Part shown: piece by piece, positions 16,602 to 25,312 of the stretch
Layout: the number at the start of each line of letters is the position of its first letter
How positions within the stretch are numbered: position 1 is the first letter of the stretch
Source: Pontivivens marinum
GTDB taxonomy: Bacteria; Pseudomonadota; Alphaproteobacteria; Rhodobacterales; Rhodobacteraceae
Length of the DNA: 64,000 nucleotides
Reading direction: 5' to 3'
Assembly: GCF_900231835.1 (NCBI RefSeq)
Contig: NZ_OCTN01000009.1
Span: 1-64,000, forward strand
Translations under genes and position numbers: made by a program
The notes under the pieces: generated by a model
Databases searched by the model: none
Told to the model about the DNA's origin: nothing
What the model saw: only the letters and a program-made list of their open reading frames with translations

Positions 16602-17294
16602 ATGGTACAGGTAACGCAGCTGGGTGAACGACGGACGAGCGTCGATGAAATTTTCTCCTATCTTCATGAGGAGATATTGTCGCTGCGATTGCGGCCCGGG
16701 GATAAAATTCCGGAATCTGATGTGGCCGCACGGTTTGGCGTCTCACGCCAGCCGGTGCGCGATGCGTTCAGTCGCTTGGCCAATCTGGACCTGTTGCTGA
16801 TCCGCCCGCAGCGCGCGACCGAGGTAAAGCGGTTTTCGATGCGAGAAATCGTCAAATCCCGCTTTGTACGTGCCGCCATTGAAAAGGAAGTGCTGCGCCG
16901 CGCGGCCGAGCATTGCGATGAGGCAGGCGCCGCCCAGTTGGATGCGGCATTGGCCAGTCAGCAAAAGGCGATTGAGGATAAGGATGTCGACGGGTTCGGC
17001 GCGCTCGACTACGCGTTTCACGAAACCATCTGCGGGATAGCCAAGGCTGAATTCGCCTTTGACGTTATCATCAGCGAGAAATCCAAGGTTGACCGCCTTT
17101 GCGTGCTGGGTCTGTCCAAGGAGGACCGCATGCCCGAATTGGTTGAGGATCATCGTGTCATTGCTGATGCGTTGAAGGCCCATGACGCCGACCGCGCGAT
17201 TGAGGCCGGAATGCTGCATCTGTCGCGGCTGGACGATACGATTCGGCGCATTTCCGCGACCAATGCGAATTACTTCGAGCCGTCAGACGGTTGA
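16602..17294 (+). CDS. GntR-family (FCD/FadR subfamily) regulator
   Basis: A 230-residue regulator. An N-terminal winged helix (EILSLRLRPGDKIPESDVAA, recognition helix FGVSRQPVRDAFSRLA, about residues 25-63) is followed by an all-helical FCD domain with the metal/ligand residues typical of the family (DYAFHETIC and the later DHRVIADAL and HLSRLDDT histidines). Divergent from the alginate operon with twin palindromes between, it most likely represses algS-to-kdgK until KDG or DEH accumulates. Effector is inferred. Confidence 0.85.
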   Translation: MVQVTQLGERRTSVDEIFSYLHEEILSLRLRPGDKIPESDVAARFGVSRQPVRDAFSRLANLDLLLIRPQRATEVKRFSMREIVKSRFVRAAIEKEVLRRAAEHCDEAGAAQLDAALASQQKAIEDKDVDGFGALDYAFHETICGIAKAEFAFDVIISEKSKVDRLCVLGLSKEDRMPELVEDHRVIADALKAHDADRAIEAGMLHLSRLDDTIRRISATNANYFEPSDG

Positions 17295-17307
17295 TCCATT
17301 CAAGCAA

Positions 17308-17336
17308 CAGGCGCGGGCCAGATGGGCGCGCGCCTG
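17308..17336 (+). terminator. Hairpin after the GntR gene
   Basis: CAGGCGCG (17308-17315) pairs with CGCGCCTG (17329-17336) around a 13-nt loop, just after the GntR stop. There is no T tract, so a rho-dependent or processing role is possible. Confidence 0.4.
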
Positions 17337-17384
17337 ACTGAAACCATGCCGTGACCCCGGCCCTGCTAGGGACGCCCTTTCCCG

Positions 17385-18761
17385 ATGTCTGCCACCCCCT
17401 CAACAGCCACACCGCCCGCTGCGGGCCCCGCATCACTGGACGTATTCGCCCTAGCGTGGCCGATGACGTTAAAGGCGATCATCCTGCACGGAACAGTGGT
17501 GATCGACGCCTATCTGGTGTCCGCATTGGGGGAAACTGCGCTGGCTGCAATGGGCCTTGCCGCGGCGGTGGCGGGATTTGTGCTGGGGGCGATCCTTGCC
17601 TTTTCTAACGCGATGCAGCTGCGCACCGCGCAAGCATTCGGCACCGGTGATCCTGTGTTCATCAAATCCGCACTGGCCTGCGGTATGGCCATCAGCCTGA
17701 CAGTTGGCTGTGTCGGCTTGGCGATTATTTCGCTGTTTGGCGGCTCACTGATCGGTGTGATGGCCCCAACGCAGCAGGTTGCCGACCTTGCCATTGATTA
17801 CCTGACCGTATTTTCTCTGGTGATTGTTGGCGAGGCGATAGGGCAGTGCCTGTCGAGCTATTTCAACGGCTGCGGGCGCACCCGCTTACCGCTGTACAGT
17901 TTTTGCCTGTCGCTGCCGATCAATGTCATCACGAGCATCGTTCTGATCCACGGCTATTTCGGCCTGCCTGCATTCGGAGTAACTGGTGCCGCGATGGGCA
18001 GCGCCATTGCGGTTACGGTGCAGGTTGGCTTTCTGGTGGTCCGGCTATGGGCGCTGGACGGGTATTTGCGGCATGTTGCGGGGTGGCGGCAGTTAAGCTT
18101 CGTGGCAACGCTGCGGCGGCATCTGGCCTTTGCACTGCCAATTGCGGTGACATTCTTTAGTGCGACCTTTGCCAGCCATGTTTGTACGTTGATTTATGCG
18201 CGCCTGAACCTGAACGAGTTCGCAGCCATGACCATCATCGCGCCGTGGATCATGGTGGCGGGCACGATCGGTATGCAGTGGGCGCAGGCAACGGGCATTA
18301 TCGTGGCGCAGTTGCTGGGGCAGGGACAGCGAGAGGAAATTCTCGACCGGTTTCTGCGCAGTGCGTGGCGTGGCGCTTTTGTCGCGGCGGGTGTTGTTGC
18401 GGTGATCTTCCTCATCGTGTGCTTGTCGGCCAGCTATCTATATGCCGATCTGGATGTGGAGACACGGACGGTCCTGCTGAGCTTCTTGCCTATCCTGCTG
18501 GTTCTGCCCTTTCCCAAGGGGTCAAACGCGATCTGCGGAAACACGCTGCGGGCTAGTGGGGATACGATTTATGTCATGCACATCTTTGTCTGGTCGCAAT
18601 GGCTGTTTCGCGTCCCTGCAACGGCGCTGGCGGTGCTGTATTTCGACGTTTCGGTGTTCTGGGTGCTGTCACTGCTGTTTTTCGAGGAACTACTGAAGTT
18701 CCCCGTCTTTCACCGCCGTCTACTGCGTGGCGATTGGAAGCGCGCAAAAATCGCGAACTAG
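17385..18761 (+). CDS. MATE-family efflux transporter
   Basis: A 458-residue polytopic membrane protein with about twelve hydrophobic segments arranged as two similar halves, the DinF/NorM (MatE) layout: PMTLKAIILHGTVVIDAYLVSALG at the first helix and IIAPWIMVAGTIGMQWAQATG at the matching position of the second half. MATE proteins export cations, drugs or metabolites in exchange for Na+ or H+. It converges with the mannonate dehydratase gene, 7 bp away, with no terminator visible. Substrate unknown; the association with uronate genes may be coincidental. Confidence 0.85.
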   Translation: MSATPSTATPPAAGPASLDVFALAWPMTLKAIILHGTVVIDAYLVSALGETALAAMGLAAAVAGFVLGAILAFSNAMQLRTAQAFGTGDPVFIKSALACGMAISLTVGCVGLAIISLFGGSLIGVMAPTQQVADLAIDYLTVFSLVIVGEAIGQCLSSYFNGCGRTRLPLYSFCLSLPINVITSIVLIHGYFGLPAFGVTGAAMGSAIAVTVQVGFLVVRLWALDGYLRHVAGWRQLSFVATLRRHLAFALPIAVTFFSATFASHVCTLIYARLNLNEFAAMTIIAPWIMVAGTIGMQWAQATGIIVAQLLGQGQREEILDRFLRSAWRGAFVAAGVVAVIFLIVCLSASYLYADLDVETRTVLLSFLPILLVLPFPKGSNAICGNTLRASGDTIYVMHIFVWSQWLFRVPATALAVLYFDVSVFWVLSLLFFEELLKFPVFHRRLLRGDWKRAKIAN

Positions 18762-18768
18762 GCCAGCG

Positions 18769-19995
18769 TCAGTAATTCCATAGCGTTCTGTCCTGTAACC
18801 GCACAACCGGATGGCTGCCGGGTGAGTAGCTGTAGCGCTGGGCCTCGCCCTCATCAAAATCGACGCCCAATCCAGGTGCATCGCTGACATAGACCATCCC
18901 GTTTTCCATCCGGTGATCCGACGGGAACAGCGCATCGCATTCTGGTGTGCCCAAGACGAGATATTCCTGAATGCCGAAATTCGGCGCCCACGCATTCAAA
19001 TGCGCCTGCGCTGCCATGCACAGGGGGGAATGGCTGGGCGCGCCGTGAAAACCTGTGCGCACATGATGCAGAGCGGCCAGATCAACGATCCGCTTGGTGT
19101 GGGTGATACCGCCTGCATAGGTGACGGCCACGCGGATGAAGTCGATCAGCTCCTGCTCAATCAACCTATTGCAGTCCCAGATCGAGTTAAAGACCTCTCC
19201 AATCGCGATGGGAACGGTGGAATGTTGACGTAGTAGGCGCAGCGCATCCTGATCCTCGGCGGGGGTGGGGTCCTCCAGCCAGTATAGGCCGGCCGGTTCT
19301 ACGGACTTGGCAAATTCAGCTGCCTCACGCGGTAACAGGCGGTGATGGACGTCGTGCAGCAGTTTCAGATCGGGGCCAAAGCGGGCGCGGATTTCGGCCA
19401 ACGCATCGGGCATGTAGCGCATGTAACGGTCGGTGTCCCATATCTCGACCTTGGGCCGGATGCCGCTGAAGTCGCTGATGTAATGCTTGTTCGCGCCCTT
19501 ATCCTCAGGCACGGCATAGCTGGCGGAGGGCATGCCGGGTATCCCGCATTGTACGCGCACCGCCTTGTACCCCTGCGCGACGTAATGCGCGATGGAGTCC
19601 ATCAGGTCCTCCAGATCGGCCCCCGTTGCATGGGCGTATGCCATTGCGCCATCACGGCTTTTGCCACCAAACAGTTGGTATAGCGGCATGTTGGCCAGCT
19701 TACCCTTGATATCCCACAGCGCTATGTCGATCGCGCCGAAAGCGGCCATGGCAATTGGCCCACGCCGGAAATAGGCACCGCGATAAAAGAACTGCCAGAT
19801 ATCCTCGCTGTTGCGCGGGTCCATACCGATCAGGTTCGGTATCAGGTAATCCTGCAAATAGGCGGCAGTCAGGGTTTCACGATTGTTCAGGGTGGCGTCC
19901 CCTAGGCCATAGATCCCCTGATCGGTTATGATTTTCAGCGTGACGTAATTCTTGCCCGGTCCGCCGACAAACAGCTTTGCATCGGTGATTTTCAC
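18769..19995 (-). CDS. manD: D-mannonate dehydratase (ManD/RspA, enolase superfamily)
   Basis: A 408-residue enolase-superfamily protein, full length for ManD. Seen are the N-terminal capping domain, GAYFRRGPIAMAAFGAIDIALWDIKGK, the metal-ligand strands LLHDVHHRLLPREAAEF, WLEDPTPAEDQ and IAIGEVFNS, and the C-terminal HGAPSHSPLCMAAQAHLNAW, all characteristic of the ManD branch. It dehydrates D-mannonate to KDG, the intermediate also produced by the alginate operon and consumed by KdgK. Some ManD-subgroup members act on gluconate or are nearly inactive, so the substrate is a family-level call. Confidence 0.8.
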   Translation of the reverse strand: MKITDAKLFVGGPGKNYVTLKIITDQGIYGLGDATLNNRETLTAAYLQDYLIPNLIGMDPRNSEDIWQFFYRGAYFRRGPIAMAAFGAIDIALWDIKGKLANMPLYQLFGGKSRDGAMAYAHATGADLEDLMDSIAHYVAQGYKAVRVQCGIPGMPSASYAVPEDKGANKHYISDFSGIRPKVEIWDTDRYMRYMPDALAEIRARFGPDLKLLHDVHHRLLPREAAEFAKSVEPAGLYWLEDPTPAEDQDALRLLRQHSTVPIAIGEVFNSIWDCNRLIEQELIDFIRVAVTYAGGITHTKRIVDLAALHHVRTGFHGAPSHSPLCMAAQAHLNAWAPNFGIQEYLVLGTPECDALFPSDHRMENGMVYVSDAPGLGVDFDEGEAQRYSYSPGSHPVVRLQDRTLWNY

Positions 19996-20038
19996 GGCGG
20001 CCCCCTATCTGGCGTTTTCGTTATGTTTAATTTGATTG

Positions 20039-20050
20039 CTAGTATTCTAA
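20039..20050. promoter_or_regulatory. Degenerate copy of the GntR-type operator upstream of manD
   Basis: CTAGTATTCTAA matches the reverse complement of the twin operator (CTAGTATACCAG) at 9 of 12 positions and lies about 45 bp upstream of manD, in the 220-bp divergent gap to the TRAP binding-protein gene. It may let the same GntR regulator control manD. Weak by itself. Confidence 0.3.
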
Positions 20051-20215
20051 TATCCGTAGTTGATTTTAGCAACGCGTGCTTAGGTGCCACAGCAAATGTA
20101 GAAAACATTAGTTTTTCCGTGACAGTTGACGTTTGCTTGGCGGACATTCATGGCAAGTCACCGGAATGGTGCCTGCGGCTTCGGCCGGAGCAAACTTCGC
20201 AATAGGGAATTTTAC

Positions 20216-21184
20216 ATGAATATCACCAAGAGCATTGCCCCCCTCGGATTGGCTGTCGCTATGCTGGCTGGACCAGCCTTTGCACAGGACCAGCAGTTCA
20301 TCACCATCGGCACCGGCGGCGTGACCGGCGTTTATTATCCTACTGGCGGCGCGATCTGCCGTTTGGTAAACGCGAACCGCGCTGAAACCGGCCTGCGTTG
20401 CTCGGTCGAATCCACTGGCGGTTCGGTCTACAACACCCGCACCATCCGTCAGGGTGAGCTGGACTTCGGCGTTGTTCAGTCCGACGTGCAATCTGCTGCT
20501 GTTAACGGCACCGGCGCATTCAGCGATGATGGCGCGTTTCCTGAGCTGCGCTCGCTGTTCTCGATCCACCCGGAGCCTATGCACCTGATGGCGCGTGCCG
20601 ATAGCGGCATTGAGACGGTTGCCGATCTGGAAGGTCGCCGCGTCAACATCGCAAACCCCGGTTCGGGCACACGTGTATTGGCTGAGACGCTGATGCAGTA
20701 TTCCGGCCTGACCAAGGACGACCTCTCGCTGGCGGCGGAACTGGCATCGGCTGAGCAAGCATCTGCATTGTGCGATGGCAACATCGAGGCGACGATCTGG
20801 GCGGCTGGCCTGCCAAACGGTTCCACGCAGGAGGCTACCTCCACCTGTGACGTTAACCTGATCCCACTGGTTGGCGAAGGCATTGACGCCCTGCTGGCTG
20901 AAAACCCTGCCTATGCGGCAGCAACCATCCCCGGCGGTATGTATGCTGGAAACGAGGAAGACATCCCGTCCTGGGGTCCACGCGCGACATTCGTAACCTC
21001 GGCTGATACGCCGAACGAAGTTGTCTACGCTGTGGTTTCCGCAGTCTTTGAAAACTTCGAGGACTTCAAGCGTCTGCACCCTGCCTTCGCTCGTCTGGAC
21101 GAGGCGGAGATGATCTCCTCGGGTCTGACCGCTGACCTGCACCCCGGCGCGCTGGAGTACTACCAAGAGCGCGGCTGGAAGTAA
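20216..21184 (+). CDS. TAXI-family TRAP transporter solute-binding protein
   Basis: A 322-residue periplasmic protein. The start is ATG 20216, with AGGGA upstream, giving a clean signal peptide (residues 1-23, AFAQ). The mature N-terminus reads ITIGTGGVTGVYYPTGGAICRLVN, the hallmark of the TAXI (TRAP-associated extracytoplasmic immunogenic) family. TAXI proteins bind amino acids such as glutamate or other organic acids and work with fused DctQ-DctM permeases, as found immediately downstream. A terminator-like hairpin separates the two genes. Confidence 0.9.
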   Translation: MNITKSIAPLGLAVAMLAGPAFAQDQQFITIGTGGVTGVYYPTGGAICRLVNANRAETGLRCSVESTGGSVYNTRTIRQGELDFGVVQSDVQSAAVNGTGAFSDDGAFPELRSLFSIHPEPMHLMARADSGIETVADLEGRRVNIANPGSGTRVLAETLMQYSGLTKDDLSLAAELASAEQASALCDGNIEATIWAAGLPNGSTQEATSTCDVNLIPLVGEGIDALLAENPAYAAATIPGGMYAGNEEDIPSWGPRATFVTSADTPNEVVYAVVSAVFENFEDFKRLHPAFARLDEAEMISSGLTADLHPGALEYYQERGWK

Positions 21185-21204
21185 GTCTGTCTAAGCGATA
21201 CCAG

Positions 21205-21235
21205 CCCGTCCGGATTATATTCGGGCGGGTTTTTC
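21205..21235 (+). terminator. Intrinsic terminator/attenuator between TAXI and TRAP permease genes
   Basis: CCCGTCCG pairs with CGGGCGGG (one G-T wobble) across a loop of about 9 nt, followed directly by TTTTT. It should stop part of the transcription after the abundant binding protein and so lower permease expression. Confidence 0.65.
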
Positions 21236-21265
21236 CAATTGAACAACAAGAGTAGGACCGAACGC

Positions 21266-23842
21266 GTGAGCAGTCAGGACGATCAGGCCGTCGACGATTT
21301 TATCGCCGATAACGACACCGGTGCGCGGGCACCTACGGGCAGCTTCAACAGGGGCGTGCTGTGGGTGGTTCCACTGATGTGGTCGGTCTTCCAATTATGG
21401 ATCGCCTCGCCACTGCCCTATGAGTTTGGCATCTTTGTTGTGAATAACGCGCAGGGCCGGTCGATCCACTTGGCCTTTGCGGTTTTCCTTGCCTTTACGG
21501 CATTTCCTACATTCAAGCGGAGCCGCCGCGACACGATCCCGCTGATCGATTGGGCCATCGCACTGCTGGCGGCGTTTTGTGCGGGATATCTCTACCTGTT
21601 CTGGGATGGTTTGGCGGCGCGTTCGGGCGCGCCATCGACACAGGATCTGATCTTTGCCTCAATCGGAGTTGTTCTGCTGATGGAGGCCGCGCGACGGTCT
21701 CTCGGCTTCCCGCTGATGGCTGTGGCGGTTGTGTTTCTAGGCTATGTTTTCTTTGGCTCGTCAGAGCTGCTACCGGATGTGATCCGTTGGCGCGGTGCGT
21801 CGATCGAACGTGCGATGAGCCATATGTGGCTAACGACCGAGGGCGTGTTCGGCGTGGCGCTGGGCGTTTCCTCGGGCTTTGTTTTTCTGTTCGTACTGTT
21901 TGGTGCGCTGCTGAATCAGGCGGGCGCAGGTAACTACTTCCTCTCACTTGCCTTTGCCACATTGGGCCACTTGCGCGGCGGTCCGGCCAAGGCGGCTGTG
22001 ATTGCATCGGCAGCAACGGGCCTGATCTCTGGCTCTTCGATTGCGAATGTGGTTACGACCGGTACGTTTACGATCCCGCTGATGAAGAAGGTCGGCTTCT
22101 CTCCTGCCAAGGCGGGCGCGGTTGAGGTTTCGTCCTCGATCAACGGTGTTTTGACGCCGCCGGTAATGGGCGCGGTTGCGTTCCTGATGACCGAATATGT
22201 CGGCATTTCCTATGTGGATGTGGTGAAAACGGCGATTGTGCCTGCTGCAATCTCCTATGTTGCATTGGTCTATATTGTGCACCTTGAGGCCCTGAAAATG
22301 GGCATGAAGGGCACCAGCAAGATGAACCCCGTGCTGTTCATCCTGACGGCAATCCTGATGATCTGCGTCGGGATTGTCGGCGCAGGTGGTATCCTGTGGA
22401 GCGCGGGCCAACTGGTCGGCATGATGGAGGCAACATTAGGCGGCGCGGCTGTGCCGGTGATCGTTGCGCTGTTCCTTGGCCTATATCTGCTGGCGGTCCG
22501 CCATGCTGCACGTGAGCAGGATTTGGATCTGTCGGTTGATTCCATGCAGAACCTGCCGCCCACCGGTCAGATTTTCCGCAGCGGTCTGCACTATCTGCTA
22601 CCGATCCTGTTGCTGATGTATCTGCTGATGGTTGAGCGTAAATCGCCCGGTTTCTCGGCCTTCTGGTCGGCCAGCTTTATGTTGCTGGTCCTGTTGACGC
22701 AAAATCCGCTGAAGGCGTTTTTTCGGGGGCAGGGCAATGTTCTGCCCGCGCTACGGGCCGGTCTGGGTGAGGCTGTAGATGGCTTGATCATCGGCGCGCG
22801 CAATATGATCGGTCTGGCCTGTGCCATGGCTGTTGCGGGTATCATCGTTGGATCGGTCACGCTGACCGGTATCGGGCAAGTTATGGCGGAGTTCGTCGAA
22901 TTCCTATCTGGCGGCAACTTGATGCTGATGCTGGTTTTTGTCGCGCTGATCTCAATCATTCTAGGCATGGGTTTGCCGACCACGGCGAACTACATCGTTG
23001 TGTCCTCGCTAATGGCCGGCGTTGTGGTTGAGCTGGGTGCGCAGAACGGCCTGATCGTGCCGCTGGTCGCGGTGCATATGTTTGTCTTTTACTTTGGTAT
23101 CATGGCGGATGTGACGCCGCCGGTGGGGCTTGCCAGTTTTGCGGCGGCTGCGATTTCTGGTGGTGATCCGCTAAAGACGGGTTTTCAGGCGTTCTTTTAT
23201 TCGATCCGCACCGCATTGCTGCCGTTCCTGTTTATCTTCAACACCGATTTGCTGCTGATCGACGTGTCGTGGCAGCATGCGATTGTGGTCTTTATTGTGG
23301 CGCTGATGGCGATGCTGATCTTTGCCGCCGGAACCATGGGCTATTTCTTGACACGCTCGCGCCTGTGGGAAAGTGCGGTTCTGGTGCTGGTGGCGCTGAC
23401 ATTGTTCCGTCCGGGTTTCTGGCTGGACCGGTTCGAGGATGCGTATGTGATGGAACCACCCGCACGAGTGTTTGCATTGGCTGAGGAAGTGCCCAGTGGC
23501 GGCACATTGCGGCTGGGGCTGGAGGGAATGACCCTGTTCGGTGATCATGTCGCATCAACCTATCAGCTGCCTTTGGGTGAGGCAGGCCGGTCCGGTTTTG
23601 ACCGCCTTGCGCAATCAGCAGGGTTGGAATTGGTCGAGCGTGACGGTGCGGTGATCGTCGATATGATTGGCTTTGGCCAAGCGGCGGAGCAGGCAGGCAT
23701 CGATTTCGATTGGACCCTAACAGGGGTGGAGGTCGAGAATGACCGCATGCCCAAGGAAATCTTCTACATTCCAGCGCTGTTGCTGTTCGGTCTGGTGGTC
23801 TTTGTCCAGCGTCGCCGTCAACAAAGGGAGCTTTTGGTATGA
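21266..23842 (+). CDS. Fused TRAP transporter permease (4TM-12TM) with DUF3394 tail
   Basis: An 858-residue membrane protein fusing the small DctQ-type and large DctM-type subunits, as is usual for TAXI systems. The GTG at 21266 has AGGA 8 nt upstream and is preferred to the TTG at 21239, which lies against the terminator. The DctM core includes SSSINGVLTPPVMGAVAFLM and GLPTTANYIVVSSLMAGVV. From about residue 680 a DUF3394-type C-terminal domain follows, with a PDZ-like segment (AAEQAGIDFDWTLTGVEVEN) and a final membrane helix. It imports an organic acid or amino acid with Na+ or H+. The UspA gene overlaps its stop. Confidence 0.88.
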   Translation: MSSQDDQAVDDFIADNDTGARAPTGSFNRGVLWVVPLMWSVFQLWIASPLPYEFGIFVVNNAQGRSIHLAFAVFLAFTAFPTFKRSRRDTIPLIDWAIALLAAFCAGYLYLFWDGLAARSGAPSTQDLIFASIGVVLLMEAARRSLGFPLMAVAVVFLGYVFFGSSELLPDVIRWRGASIERAMSHMWLTTEGVFGVALGVSSGFVFLFVLFGALLNQAGAGNYFLSLAFATLGHLRGGPAKAAVIASAATGLISGSSIANVVTTGTFTIPLMKKVGFSPAKAGAVEVSSSINGVLTPPVMGAVAFLMTEYVGISYVDVVKTAIVPAAISYVALVYIVHLEALKMGMKGTSKMNPVLFILTAILMICVGIVGAGGILWSAGQLVGMMEATLGGAAVPVIVALFLGLYLLAVRHAAREQDLDLSVDSMQNLPPTGQIFRSGLHYLLPILLLMYLLMVERKSPGFSAFWSASFMLLVLLTQNPLKAFFRGQGNVLPALRAGLGEAVDGLIIGARNMIGLACAMAVAGIIVGSVTLTGIGQVMAEFVEFLSGGNLMLMLVFVALISIILGMGLPTTANYIVVSSLMAGVVVELGAQNGLIVPLVAVHMFVFYFGIMADVTPPVGLASFAAAAISGGDPLKTGFQAFFYSIRTALLPFLFIFNTDLLLIDVSWQHAIVVFIVALMAMLIFAAGTMGYFLTRSRLWESAVLVLVALTLFRPGFWLDRFEDAYVMEPPARVFALAEEVPSGGTLRLGLEGMTLFGDHVASTYQLPLGEAGRSGFDRLAQSAGLELVERDGAVIVDMIGFGQAAEQAGIDFDWTLTGVEVENDRMPKEIFYIPALLLFGLVVFVQRRRQQRELLV

Positions 23843-24264
23843 TACTCGCTGCTATCGATCTGGCGCATCCGGAGCATCACAAGCTGATCCTTGGTCGGGC
23901 GCATTCCGCCGCGTTGGCCGAGGAAAAGCGTCTGGCCGTGATCTCCGTTCTGCCTGATTTCGGGATGAGCCTCGTCGCCCCGTGGTTCAAGGAGGGCGCA
24001 ACCGAAAGCGTGGTAAAGGAGGCGGGTGAGGCATTGCACCGCGCCGTGACAGATGCATTGGGTGCAGAGGTTGACGCGACTTGTTTGCATATTTTGCGGC
24101 AGGGAACGATCTATCAGGAAATCCTGACTGCGGCGGAAAAACACAAACCCTCGCTGATCGTCATGGGCGCGCACCGCCCCGACCTGCGCGACTATCTGAT
24201 CGGCCCGAACGCGGCGCGTGTTGTGCGGCATGCCCAATGTTCGGTTCTGGTTCTGCGGGACTGA
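23839..24264 (+). CDS. Universal stress protein (UspA family), TRAP-associated
   Basis: A 141-residue single-domain Usp. The C-terminal nucleotide-loop region reads LIVMGAHRPDLRDYLIGPNA, followed by ARVVRHAQCSVLVLRD, close to the G-2x-G-9x-G(S/T) ATP-binding pattern of UspA/TeaD, although the final G(S/T) is GP. The gene overlaps the TRAP permease stop (ATGA). In ectoine TRAP systems the equivalent TeaD protein tunes transport activity in response to ATP; a similar role for this importer is likely. It converges on an RpiR gene. Confidence 0.85.
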   Translation: MILAAIDLAHPEHHKLILGRAHSAALAEEKRLAVISVLPDFGMSLVAPWFKEGATESVVKEAGEALHRAVTDALGAEVDATCLHILRQGTIYQEILTAAEKHKPSLIVMGAHRPDLRDYLIGPNAARVVRHAQCSVLVLRD

Positions 24265-24273
24265 ACCAAAATA

Positions 24274-24312
24274 GGTCGCTCAATATAAAACTACCGTTTT
24301 TTTTGAGCGACC
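24274..24312. repeat. Inverted repeat between convergent usp and rpiR genes
   Basis: GGTCGCTCAA (24274-24283) and TTGAGCGACC (24303-24312) are perfect 10-bp inverted repeats around a 19-nt loop containing a T8-type run. The right arm overlaps the last codons of the RpiR gene. It is probably a two-way transcription end. Confidence 0.5.
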
Positions 24313-25178
24313 CAATAGGCTTGGCTGTCCTTACGAACGTCCTCATAGGATGTGATTCTGGCCTGCGCTGGATCACCGCCGCGCGCGACCAGCATGGCGA
24401 TCAGCGTCTCGATCAGGGCCATCGCGCCGGCATAGCACCCGAAATGATAGGTCGATAGGACTGAGGCAATCAGCGTTTCATCGGCGTTGAAGTCGGGTGA
24501 TACAATCTCACTGTCGGAAATCAGGATCAGCTTCACCCCCTTACGCTTGGCAAAGGCGCAGGCCTCGATCGTTTCGCGCGAATAGGGGGTAAAGGTGATC
24601 GCAATCATCACATCATCGGCCTGCGCCGTATGCAATTCATCAATCGCGTTGTTCATATGGCGCGGGATCAGTTGCAATGAAGGCAGCGCCATCCGCCCTA
24701 CATAGTGCAGATAATAGGCGAGCGAATAACTGGCCCGCACAGCCGTTAGAAATACGGTCGGCGCCTCGGTCAACATGGTGACGACACGCTCCATCTGCGC
24801 GGAGTTCTGTTGTTCCAGCGATCGCTGCACAATGCCCATCTCGTTCAACGCGGCCTCTGCCTGAACCGTGCCTAGTGTGCCGCCATCGCGCAAACGCTCA
24901 ACCCATGCAGGTTTTTCAACGATTACAGCCGCAGAAACCAGGGCTTGCCGAAATGGCTCACGCATCTCGTCATAACCGCTGAAGCCGACGCGCTCAGCTA
25001 GGCGGACAAGGGTGTAGGTGCTTACCCCCGCCTTTTTTGCCGTTACACGAATGGAATCCAGCCCGAAATCCGACGGGTGGTCGATCACATATTTCGCCAC
25101 GATTCCCAAACCACGGGGCAGGGACGGGATTTCAGCCTTTAGCTTTGCGATTGTCCTGTTTTTCAGGGTCGGGTCCAT
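24291..25178 (-). CDS. MurR/RpiR-family transcriptional regulator
   Basis: A 295-residue regulator with an N-terminal HTH_6 domain (VTAKKAGVSTYTLVRLAERVGFSGYDEMRE, about residues 45-75) and a C-terminal SIS domain that binds phosphosugars or related ligands (MIAITFTPYSRETIEACAFAKRKGVKLILISDSEIV, about 195-230). It is divergent from the dimethylglycine-dehydrogenase-like gene and convergent with the TRAP-Usp genes, so it probably controls one or both. In other bacteria RpiR regulators next to TRAP importers and amino-acid catabolic genes are common. Effector unknown. Confidence 0.85.
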   Translation of the reverse strand: MDPTLKNRTIAKLKAEIPSLPRGLGIVAKYVIDHPSDFGLDSIRVTAKKAGVSTYTLVRLAERVGFSGYDEMREPFRQALVSAAVIVEKPAWVERLRDGGTLGTVQAEAALNEMGIVQRSLEQQNSAQMERVVTMLTEAPTVFLTAVRASYSLAYYLHYVGRMALPSLQLIPRHMNNAIDELHTAQADDVMIAITFTPYSRETIEACAFAKRKGVKLILISDSEIVSPDFNADETLIASVLSTYHFGCYAGAMALIETLIAMLVARGGDPAQARITSYEDVRKDSQAYWVAQKKR

Positions 25179-25312
25179 AGCGGGTGGCCTTATGCAATGT
25201 GAAACAAACGTTATTTTTTAGAAATATTGACCAATTTTGTTTTGCTTGCAAGGGTAGCACATGCACAGCGCGTTCAGGCGAGCCTGACGACACACAATCT
25301 GCGGAAAAAATC

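Noticed and set aside
20108-21166. 352-residue minus-strand frame opposite the TAXI gene
   Set aside because: It mirrors the TAXI gene almost end to end; the plus-strand product has a signal peptide and family motifs.
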